64,000 nucleotides of DNA from Rachycentron canadum (taxonomy: Eukaryota; Chordata; Actinopteri; Carangiformes; Rachycentridae). Shown here in pieces: positions 1 to 11,700 of this stretch. Under the pieces are notes generated by a model. It saw nothing but the letters and a program-made list of their open reading frames with translations, ran no database searches and had not been told where the DNA came from. Both the position numbers and the translations under genes were made by a program. How positions within the stretch are numbered: position 1 is the stretch's first letter; every line of letters begins with the position of its first letter. The stretch is from NCBI GenBank assembly GCA_038496675.1, contig CM076651.1, forward strand, positions 16,008,762 to 16,072,761, given 5' to 3'.

Positions 1-3000
1 AGGATTGACACAGTGTGTGTTTGTGTGTGTGTGTGTCCTGTAGAGAGACAGAGAGGGTACGTGGTGGTAAGAGGATGGGGATGACTTACTCAGCAGTGTG
101 GCTCCGGATTCTGGTAAATTAAATATGGTCCTGAAGATAATGACATGGAGTGACACACACCAGTCCGGAGGCTCCTGACCTCTTAGACAAGCGGGCCGTT
201 CACTTTGCTACAGTAGAAAGTGTGTAACTAACCCTCATGAGCACCGTACACACACGTGCACGCATCTCCCCTTCTCCCTCCCAACAAGCCACAAAGGCAA
301 AGAGAGGTCCCCGTGACCAAAATACAACTGAAGCAGTTAATCTGTACAGATATTAGCTCGAGGGCCCTTGAGAGGTGCACCGCTGAGCCCCCTCTCCACA
401 GTAGTACCCACACTGCCTTGCTGCTGCACCATGCACAGCAACCATGAGGGAGAGACATCGGGGTCGTCTGCTCATTTACCATGGCGGTTGGCTTATCAAA
501 TTGCACCCTTGGTGTCTGAAAAACTGAACATGGGAACAGAGCATCAAAACAAAGCTGCAGGAATAAATTTTCCTTGTTTCCGTCTGTGGAAGCACAGGAC
601 TCTGTGCAATTGTGTATTTTTTAAAAGCTTCTGCCTCCTGCAACACAAACACTTATAAATGAAGTCTTCCTCTGGTGCCAGCTGGGAGTCCAGATTTGCT
701 GTACAATTTTAACAAGTTAGCCGTGTGTCCCATGAATTACCCTAAGCAGCAAACTGAATAAAAGTTCGCTGTTTTGGTGCGTGGCTGTCAGAATGGTTCT
801 TGTCACTCATGTCAGATTATTTTTTTTCTCCCTTAGACCATTTTAGTTTGCTTGTCCTCTGCTGTGGAAAATACCATAATTACCCTGTTTGTGATGAAGG
901 CGGAGGGCGTATTTGTCCTTAGATTTCAACTTTCCTGCCTGATTGCCCTCAAGTTCAACGTCTTTCCTCTTCCGTCTGCACTTGAAATATACATTGTTTT
1001 CTTCAGCCATTGTCCTGTGCAGTCAGTGTGTGTGTTACAGGGGCAGTTTGTGTCTGCCTTTGTCCTGCAGCGTCTTGTTTGTGTTTTGCGGCAGTGTGAC
1101 GGGAGCGTGGCACTTGGCTGAGGGCTTGTGTTTGATAACAGCATGTGGACGGAGCTGAAGTGAAATAGACCAAACGGGTCCTTCAAGGTCGGCACCCCCA
1201 GAAAGACAGCACACAATGTGCAAGGTCACATTCTAGACTAAAAGCAATAAGTGCTTTATTGATAGAAAAAAAAAACACAACAAGCAGACAGATGTGCAAC
1301 CAACTGATTAATAATAAAATAGATTTGTGAGAGAGAGGGACAGGGGGAGGGTGAGGGGTGGGGAAGAGAAGACAGCTACCTCCTGACTGTATGTCCATGT
1401 GTCAGTGTACTGTATGTGTGTGCGTGCATGCATGCACCTACAGTATGCTTTTCAGCAAAACATTGATCCTACTGTGGAATCTAAAAAAATCCATTGGAAA
1501 TCCAGTGGTTAAAAAAAGAACGAAATGTAACAGATTGGTGCTGGTGGTGGGTTTGCTGGGTTCATAGCCTCTTCATGTCTGAATCATTTCCTATCGTCAC
1601 TGCAGTTTGTGTGATCTGCAAAGTACAGTGTGAAAGTACTGTTAAAAAGAAGATCACAAGCAAACTCACTTCTCCTGTTTTGACAGCAAACTTGCGTATC
1701 ATATCTCATCAGTATCATGTTTTATGACAGAGACAACAGTCACTGTAGGTTCCTTTTTTCCATTCAGTCACTTTATGAACAATGTGCCTTTTGTACCGCA
1801 CCTACCGTGCTATTATCTTTTTATGAAAATAAGCAGAGGGTATTGGACTGTCGTCATCTTTTATGTGCCTTTATCGTTCTTTCTCTTGTGCTCTCTCTAT
1901 CTCTTTTTCCTTCTCGTCCCCAACCTGGCAAACCTGCCAAGTGAGTAAAGCTCCAAAGTGGATCAGTCAGTGGCAGGTTTAGATTTGAGGTGGGGAAAGC
2001 TAAGTCCCAGTCCCAGCCAAACCTGTCTCGTCAGGAAGACTCTGAAGGACAGGCGGGCTGGGAGATTTCCATATGCTCTACCACCCCCTTTGCTTCAGTG
2101 TTTGCCTATGGTAGTCTCCCCCCACTGTTCTTGCTCCTTGATAGAGTATACCTACCTTTACAGCCCCCTTTCTAAATCCCTTCTCTACATAAACTTCTCC
2201 TCAGATGTGCCCACCCCCAAACCCCCATCTATCAACTAGTTGGCAATGGCATTGTTTTTAATCATCAGAACCTCAAAATTATTATTATCGCTTCTGATGC
2301 GGCAATTAAAACTTCAGGTCAGAGGCACAACGAGCGGTGATCAGCAGCCGAGCTGAGAAGTTTTAATTAGACGATCAGAACCATTAATGCACAAAAAAAA
2401 GGTGTGCGCTGGGAAATTAACGGGAACGTCTTAATCAGGGTTAGCGACTCCGAAGAGGAGTCAAGTGAACAGAGAGCAAAAAACAAATCATTTCCGCACC
2501 ACTGGGACAAAACTCAATTAAATATGCATGCGGAAAAATGGAAATTTCTCAGCATCGGCTGCACCGACTGTTGGAAAACTGTGGCAAAATCTCACTGCGG
2601 GGTCGGCGACCCGCTTATTGTTATTCTTGTGTAATAAAAATGAGAGAGGGGCCAGATGCTGGGGTCTGGGTGTCGTGGCGTAGTTGTCCATCAGTGGCTT
2701 TCCGCTTGACTTCCTTGCGGCTGCCGCAACCTCTCTACCATGCAGGGGGGTGGAGGAGTGGGGTGTGAGGAAGAGGAAAACATTCTCTTCCTGCAAGCCC
2801 TAAATTTACAAAAATAAAAACATGGTAATTTTCAAGTGTGTCTGTGCATGTTTGCCTGTGTGGCTCAGTGATTTCCCTGAAACACACATGCACGCCTACT
2901 CTCTCATACATACATCTCCCTTGAGAGCCAGAGACACAAAAGGTTCACTGAGCTACACACGGGGAGCTGCAGCATTGTCGATTAATCTGCCAAAGGTTCA

Positions 3001-6000
3001 TAAAGTTATAACTGCACTTTTTTTTAGGAGCTAGAGCAACTCTCTGTTGCATATTGTAAAATAATCCTGAGCTGAGCAGACATCTCCCAGACCCTGTTTG
3101 TATTAATTAACTTCTGATATTGCGGGGGGTTTGTCCCTGTGTCAGTCATGTTGAAACTCAGCAGGAATCTACAACAAGCCCTGTACCTGTGTTTGATTAG
3201 GTGAAGAGATTAGCTTCAGTTTAAACAAGTAATATCTACCTCTCTTATATACGGACCCTCCTGTGTGCTCACTCCATACAAACTGACAACTCTGCAGGAG
3301 GTGGGTGTGTTCGTGGTGCAGCACTGCACTTTGAATGAACAATAAAGTCAGGTTATTTCATATTCTGTCTTTTGCATATGTGATTTTACATTTTCCATAA
3401 GATGATTACACAAGCGATTTGGACGCAAGCCGCCTTGTCTTGTGTGTCAGAAATAGGCAAAGCCATGGCCTCACTAGTTACAACTATTGTTAACTCCCAA
3501 ATCCCTTACCCGTAGCTGCCTTGATTATAGTCTGTGCACGTTCACACAAATAATGCACTTCCAACAGCGTTATTAGGATTTGAAACACCACTTGATTGGG
3601 CATGATATCATTCTGGCACACAAACAGAGACTCTGCATCAAAAAACCAACAAGACCTGTGGGGTTTAGAGCTGTGGAAGAGTAAGTTTGTCAGTGCAGCA
3701 GGCTAGACTTGAGCACAAGCTGTGTTATCCTGCGCTGACAAGAAACAGGGCCCAAAAGAACTTGATGATGCACTTATTTTTGACTGAAGATGAAAAAGAA
3801 CCTGACTGAGTCCAAATGGATTCAAAATAGTTTCTTGACTTTTTCCTCAGGTTTTGGCCTTATACAGACAGTATATGGCGCTCCTTTGTGGCCCTGCACT
3901 GTTTCCAGTAAAAATAGTGTCACAGTTAACATAAGCAGTTGGAAAAATTAGTTTCAGCTGTTGTGTTCAAATTCAAAGCTATTTTTTCCACCTCCCAGTG
4001 CTTACTGAGGTGTCTCCTCCTTGACAATTAGCACACCAGGCTAAAACAGAACTGTAAATAATGTCCAATGCATGTGACAGTGTTGTTTTTCTTTCTGATA
4101 TTCATTAATAAGGCAGAATGCTTACTGGACTCTCAGGGAGGTGGGGGAGTTGGTCCCAGAGGGAAAAGTTGTTCTTTCATGTAGGTCCCCACAGATTTTA
4201 TCTCATTGTACGCTATCATGCACACAAACGACTTGAGGTAAACAGCTTAGTGTTACCATAGCAATCCCTATTGTAAGCAATGGCAAAAAGCTGCTGTGGA
4301 CAGAAACCCTCAGCATAAATAATAGTTTAGACAGCTTCCATAAACCATCGGACCATAGCATGTTCCTCCTCAGGGGAAGCTCACAATATTAAATTTGTTT
4401 TAAAGCATGCTTCACCTTCAGAAAGGAAACACTGAATATGTAGTTAAGATGTCTGTTAATTCAGTTAGAGGCATCAACCAGTAGCACTTGGTCCTCTACT
4501 CACGCTCCTTATTGTTAACAGAAAATCATACATAAATAGGTACTAATGGAAAGAAACAACTGTGTAGGGGTCATTTCCTACAAGGAGCTTGAGATTGCAA
4601 TGGAAAGGAAATCAGTAGTTAAAGCATGAAATACTGAACACAGTAAACAGAAAAAAAAATCACCTCCACTGCAACACCCAAATGACCTCAATCTTCCTTT
4701 GGAGAGTATTTCTAAAAAAAAAAAAAAAAAATTGTGAAAATTTATGTCTTCTACTTCCTAATAGTTTTTCCAGCTGATTTTTTTTCTTTTAAAATTGCTG
4801 TCTTCTAAAAGGTGACCCTTTCACCCCCGCCAGCAATTGTCTAACACTAAATTGTACAGTAATGTGCCGCTGATATATAGCCCCCTCAAAACTACATAAT
4901 TCCTGAAGTCATTGTTTCAGAGAGGAAGCCTGCAATGTAAATACAGTAACTGAGAAAGCATGTGTGTGAAGCAGGGGGTGTATTGTCTGGCGTGAGGGTG
5001 ATCTGTAAACTCCTTCAAATTGTATATCCTCTAATGATGCCACAGCTTTGCAAAAGAAAATGAAAACAGGCTTTTATGTTGCACCGATGTGATTTACATA
5101 ATGCTGGCAATGGCTCACACATGATTGTGCTTGGCTTTATGGCTGAAGGGAAATGAAGAGGCTCGTACTCATTGTTGTAGAAAGTGAATTGAGTCTTTAA
5201 GATAGAACTTTGTTACCTCTGATATCGCACATTTTTCTCTCCTGAAATGGTGTGTCCGTAGCTCAGTATAGTCTATTATCTTACTCACAGTGCTGCTGAG
5301 TTAAGATTCAATACAACTTCACATAAGAAGAAATATCTCTGCTGTGTTTAACAGTTTTCACAGAGCCTCCACTGACAAAGCTTTACATACTGCTTAATAA
5401 AAAGTTAACATGGTTGCTTCACCCCTGGTGAATCTACAACTAATTTTGATATCATAAATACAGTCTTGCTCCTCCTCTCACTTTTTTAAAGTTATTTACA
5501 ACTTGATAAAGATCTGGCCTTGATTTTGAGTCTGGAAAACGTTGTTGGAAGGTGAACTTTGGTGGCTCTGGAAATCAAGTGAAAGGTAACAGTGTGTAGT
5601 TTCTGCCCTAAAAAGGCAGCTCTGGATATGGAATGCCACAGGCAGCTGTTCCTGCCTCATCAGAGGACATGTTATAAAGATAGCCCCACTTGGGTTGAAA
5701 TAATGCCACCCATTCCTGCCCCAAAGCACACTCTATCATACTCTATTGTTCAGGGAGGCCGCGCTGGGGGGAAAAAAAATGTTAAGCCCGTGTAGTATGT
5801 CTTGTTAAGTAAAGATATGTAAAGCACAGGAACTGCAACATTTTTTTCGCATAATGTACCCATGTTGCCCTCTTGGCTAGATCAACAGTAAAAGCAGAAA
5901 GAGCTCATGTACATGGCGCATCGCTTTCCTGTTAATAATGTGAAATTAGCAGCATCTACAGAAACAGTTATTGAGTCTAATTCCACTGAATAGCCGACAT

Positions 6001-6590
6001 GAGAACACGGCTCCAAAAAGCCCAAAAGTGCTCAGCGTTTTCGCTCCACGTTCTGACAGCTTTAATGCTGAGCAGCCCCCCACTCAGTAGCAAGACCACA
6101 GCCTCTTGAGGTAAGAGTGAAGATAACATTTCACAGTGTCTCTATAGCGCTGTCATGTGAAGGATTATGTAGCTGTGTATTTGCTGCTTGTAGTACCGTA
6201 GGGGGTCTGATACCTATCTGTCTGTGGTTTTAGCTGCCTGTGCTTTTTTTTTCTCCTTTTTTTTCCACCACTGTGTTAAACTCTGCGCTGACCGAAGAGG
6301 TGTGACTGAGAAAGATATGTACAGTATCTCTGTGTGTCCTTCCAGTCTTGTGCTGTTATTGTTAAGTGCTTTTGGAAGTTATTAATAGCAGCAGTTACTG
6401 TTGGTCCATCTCAGTTTGTTTTTCCATTGTGTTCATCAAAATCACAAAAAGCTGGTTCATATGTGTTTCTGGTGATAGTGAAAGCAGCCTTGACCTCCTT
6501 TGGAAGGAATTATATTTCTTAAGATGTCATAGATTTTTGTGATTCCTTTGACTAATTTCATATATTTTTTGTTGTTCTTGTTTCCATCAG
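1..6590 (+). other. Upstream non-coding region or intron 5' of first recognised CASZ1 coding exon
   Basis: I see no supportable coding exon here. The stretch opens with a GT-rich microsatellite (about 9-35), has short A and T homopolymers, and contains a homeodomain-motif-rich block at about 2220-2440 that might be a regulatory element. Exon A begins in mid-codon at 6591, so at least one more 5' exon exists. The missing N-terminal codons may lie here or further upstream, but I could not find them. Confidence 0.6.
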
Positions 6591-7148
6591 CTGAAAGGAG
6601 TTTATGCACTGAAACGACCTCAGGAAAATCCAAGATGGCCGCCAAAAGGAAAGGTGGCCTAAAACTCAATGCTATCTGTGCCAAGCTTAGCCGCCAGGTG
6701 GTGTTTGACAGCAGCTCCCAGAATGCAGAGGGAGACCAGAGTGTAGCAGAAAACAGTGAGCGTGGCAGTTCCCACTACGATGACGAGACCAACTTCCCCG
6801 AGAGCCTGAGCCTAAGTCAGAGCCTAGAGGAGGACCAGAAGAGACGCGAGGCCATCGAGAAGTGGGTCAACGGTGAGTATGGCGATGAGCCGCCAGCTCC
6901 TGAGGATGAGCAGGAGCATGAACTCAAAGTCAGCAATGACGAAGACGGCCCTCCTGAGGGCGTGTACATGGTACAGCCCAAAGGCTGCAGTGATGAAGAA
7001 GACAATGCAGAGGAGGCTGACCCTGTGACGGGGTCCCACGATAGCAGTTATCCTACCAACAAAGACGCTGATGACAGGCCTTCAAAAGAGAACACCTACA
7101 TACCACCAATCGAGGCCCAGAGTCGCCAAGCACCTTTCTCCTCTCCAG
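6591..7148 (+). CDS. casz1: CASZ1 exon A: N-terminal region
   Basis: The acceptor is a pyrimidine tract ending in CATCAG at 6590, and the donor is CCAG|GTACAT. The exon starts with two bases of a split codon and ends in phase 1. It encodes an ERSLC-like segment, then an internal Met at 6635 followed by [20 protein letters not shown], which is nearly identical to human CASZ1. Further matches are the EKWVNGEY and [18 protein letters not shown] motifs. The basic N-terminal segment is reported in human CASZ1 to matter for NuRD co-repressor binding. The human protein starts about 20 residues before this Met, so 6635 may be an internal or alternative start. Confidence 0.95.
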
Positions 7149-8760
7149 GTACATTTAGACTCTCTGTCCTCCTTGTGACGTCCCTGTCATACTATACTTG
7201 ATTCTTTTCTTATACCAACATTGCCTCTGCCCTTCAAAACATTCCACCACATAGTATTATGGGGCAAAGGCATAGATAAAGGGCAAGGGACACTCCCACA
7301 TCCACGTAAGTGTACCCATTATTGGAAAGACACACTCTAGAGTTACATTATGAATAGCCAGTGACATGATTACCCTAAAGACAGAATCATTTGCCAGTGC
7401 AGGGGGGAAAAGAGTAACTTGTCAGTGTGTGGTTAACTGTACGAAGAAATTCATAAATGGAGTAGGCTTACAACGTAAGGCCGTTTATGCACTCTCCCAG
7501 CAGCTGTGGGCCAACAGCGCATGGCAGGGCCAGGCTAAGCTTCATATTACACCCAGGATTACATATTGAGTCTTTGATTTTTCCCTAAGCTCACTAAACT
7601 TAGCCACTGCCTCAAGCTCCTCAATTACATGGAGTTGTAGTCTGTCTTGGAGGAATTTGGGATTTTTTTTCACAGTTGTGAAATCCAGGAGATCAATTGT
7701 CAAATGAAGTCAGAAATAGGGAAGTTATATTGCAGTGCCATATCACGCTTTAGTGTGTTATTGTTTTCTCACAAGCAACAATGGCTCCATGTATTTATTG
7801 TTAGCAGACATGAACATATTTTAATAAATTCCTTAATACTATGTGCTCTTGTAAATGACTCATAATAACCCCTGTTTAATTGTTACATGATGTTCCCTCG
7901 GTATAATTTACTGATTATCAAATAGATAAAGCTGGCAGAGACTTCCAACAGTCACGCTAAACTAGCAAGAGACTGTGTTAACAGGGCAAACAGTCTTTTA
8001 AGAAAGTGCCATTTACAGTTTTACACTTTGTGACCCTTGAACTAGACGCATACGCACTTATAGGAGAGATTGGCCTTTGTATAGCGAAAACACAGAGCTG
8101 TAAAAAGGAGAAAAAAATGATCGTAGCTCGGTTATATGAATAGATAAAGCCTGAGAGACAACCAGAGAGGAAAAAAAACAGCAATTTGCAAGCACGACCG
8201 GTTGTTGTGGTATAAAAACAAGTTTTGTTTTGTGCTTGCTCACATCAGTTTAACAGTTTTTCAGTCTTTCATCTAGGTTTAGGTGTCTACCTCAGAGTCA
8301 TGTGCACATGCTCTTTTTGTCTTCATTTCTTCTTTTTTTTTTTTCGTTTTCAAAAACTGTACAGCAGTAGCTTTGGCCACACAGAATTGGGGGCAGGGGC
8401 TTCTGAGAAAATGAAGCAGGTTTCATTTTAGAGGCAAATGAAAAAGGCTTTGTGGTTTTAATTAGTCATTTTGCGTGTATTTCACTGCCATAAAAAAATC
8501 CTGTCTGTAAATATGAATTACTGTTCTGTAGCTGGCCTACACCTTTCCCTCCACTAGCTCCCTTACAACTTTACAACAAAGCCAGAGTGTTTGAAGACTG
8601 CAGGGAGAGCATACTGCATCAGTTGCAAATCTTGTCTTTAGTGTGTATGTTTTTTTCAGAGTTGCTCTTTGTTGATTGTAACTAGGGCATCTATATTGCC
8701 ATGTTTCTGCTCAGCTCACAATTAAAACATTTTTTTCACCCTCTCTCTCGCTTTCTCTCT

Positions 8761-8793
<33 letters not shown>

Positions 8794-11700
8794 GCCGCTG
8801 TCTTTCAAAGGCTGATGCGGAGTGCACATAATTATGCATATAAACATAGTGGCTTAATTATCTCTCACAACATCAGTGACAATGTAATTAACAAACATTG
8901 CAAGATCAATGAGAGAAACTGCGACCTTCAAAACATTTAACTCCTCACATTGAGGCATCGTGCGGATTTCCTATCAGTGCAAAACCCCAGAATACTTTTC
9001 CTAGATAATTTAGATGTCGCATTAGAGCCCTCATAAGCCAGTCAATGGAAAAACCAATGAATAAAAACTATGAAAGCAATGACAGAGATGCTCATAGCGA
9101 TGGATCAAACAGGCTTGACCATGACTTCCATTTGCAATTCTGGGTTCACTGTAAAAGGTTATTGTTCATTTCAAGCTATTTCAAAGCCCTCTCTATTTAC
9201 TGCCTGTTAATTAACTAACCAAACAGCGAGGAAGTTTGAAGCTCTGTACAGTTTTGTGTGTGTCAAATTAGTCCAAACAAATGCACATAATGTCATTTAT
9301 TCAAACCAAGTCTTTATTAGGATACCACTGTCCATTTAAACAAAACACACTTAAACTAATTCACTAACATGAAGACAAATTGCTTTTTAAAACTCTATTT
9401 AAATTATTGGACGATATAAAAGAATCTCGCTATTCAAAAACTTTCCCAGACTGAACTCTGCTCAAAACATGGGACTTTATTAAGACATTTTCAGTTTACA
9501 TTGAGCATGCGTGATTCAAAAGTGACACCTGTTAGAGAGTATGCAAACTCGAGATTAGTCCATATATAGCCACTAGCATGAACCTTTATCAGCAGCGACA
9601 CCTCTGCCTGTCTGTCCTGTGAGTAGAGAAGCAATGCCACACGATGTCCATGTTTGGTCAGCCAAAAGGAGATATAATGCCCATCTGTTATCATATCTGG
9701 GAGGGAAAATGTGGCCTAATTGCAACAAATATAGACGAGGCAGGTCTGTGTCGTGTGTTAGATTTTGCTCGCCTGAAGTGTCAAGATTAGGAACCACTTC
9801 TTTGTAGATTTTCCAGTGGCAGCAGGGAGAGTGCAAAGGGAAATGTCAGATGTGTTAACAAATAGGAGGGGAAATAATGAGAGTAAAAGAAAAAGACAGA
9901 TTTATTTATCTATTTATTCATGGTGATGGTTGAATTGGGGTTTGTGGGGGCAGTGCCACCTTTACCCATTCACCACACATATTTTACCATTTGGCCATCA
10001 CTAAGAGCCTGTCAGATATAGGGCTTGAGTAGAAAACTCATTTACATGCTGTTTTAGAAAGGTTATCGCCTATCGGTCCCAGTCATAATCCCTTCAAGTC
10101 CAATCATTTGCCTTTCATTGATATCACGCCACATGAAGGAATAAAGAGACTCGGCTAATTTTTCAGAGAAGGTGATGATAATACCCTAAGCAAATAGAAT
10201 ATGAAAAAGGGGATGTCGGTGTTCCCATGACAGAACTCGCAAGTCTCTCTGCAATAATTATCAACTGACTCTGCAGCTAAAATTATACTCGTTTTCTTTA
10301 ATTTGGTACCTACTCCAAAGCAACAGCCAACAAGCCTGAAACTATTCTCAGTCAATACAGAATCAACTGTGACATTTTTTATATCGGTGATGAGCTAGAG
10401 TGATTCTTCATTTTTTTTTTTTCATTTGGAAAATTTTAAATATGATTCCACTCCAACGATATTTGCTGACTTCCGCTTTTTCGGTATCACTCTTCACTTA
10501 GTAAAGCATAGGGTGGGTTGGCCCTAACTTTAGAGCTATATGATATACTGTGACCTGAGATGCCCTTATAAATGCAGTAGCAGTTAAATCAAATCAAGTG
10601 CTAAGGTTATCAAAACCTTAATCAAACAGGTAGAATGTTTAGCCAAATAATATTTTAATGTTTTAATATGTACAAACAATCTTTCATATTCTCGTATCAG
10701 TATCAGTATAGTTAACTATAGAATAAGGGAAATTGTATTGGACTACACAGTAAATGCTTGTCTGCTATATGCGGATACAGTATGTCACTCTGGTTTCAGT
10801 ACATGTGAAAACATGATAGATGTGATAAAATTATCTGTGGCAAATATGTAGGTATTTCCTCTCAAATGCCTGATCCATTTCTCTTAAATTTTTCATGCCC
10901 TTTCGATCCACCAGATACTCTTTCATGCTGATCCACCGTGCAGAGGAGCAACCCCATTGCAGTGAATGGAAATTTGGGGATTATTTTACATGCTGCGCAG
11001 GAGATGTGAAAAGCAGGGCACAGCGACTGATTTAGCAATAACTGAGAAATCTGAGACAAGAGCAAAGATATTTGTGTATTAATTACCCAGATGGTAGCTG
11101 ATATTACCTCTCACCAGCTCATGTGTGCTTTGATCATGTGCTTTGAAAAAAGCAAAATATTTAAACATTTGATTTGAATAGAATAGATTGCCAACGGTTT
11201 TAAATGGCCCATGTTAAATTATCATCTGGTACATTACTAGCATGTTTGTGGTATCCTGCAAACTGACACAATAAGAGATATTTTGAATTGAGATATACAA
11301 ACTGACGCCTCACGAGTCCTTCCTGTCTCTTTTTTTTCTATTTTACCCTTTCTCTGTGCCTTTTACCCCATGCCCTTCTTCTTTACGCAGAGATTTGTGC
11401 CTCTACTGCTTTCAGGCCAAATCATTTTTCCCTTTTCCCCACTCTCTGACCCCATGCACTAACCTGGATGAAAGTTAATGGGCCAGAATTAATCTCCACA
11501 TAATGCAATTAAGCTATACATTGACTATATTTTGCTATGTCCTTGGGGAAGTTGTCCAATTTAATGGACTCTTAAAATGAAAGTGGTGTTTCACTTCACA
11601 AATGTGTAAAAAAAAGGGAAAGGATTCTTTCTCTTCACTTTTGAAGGTGACCCAGTGATCATGTTATTTTTTAAATACCTTACACCCGGCTTCATAGGGG

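Noticed and set aside
1985..2085. Possible exon encoding a GKAKSQSQPNLSRQED-like peptide
   Set aside because: It looks coding-like by composition and an AG lies before it, but no GT donor in a fitting phase follows closely and it matches nothing I know in CASZ1.
5998..6115. Met-initiated 37-codon frame ending just before GTAAGAG, considered as the missing CASZ1 first coding exon
   Set aside because: The frame hits TGA before the donor, and the peptide does not resemble the human N-terminus. It might be a non-coding 5' exon, but there is no support for that.
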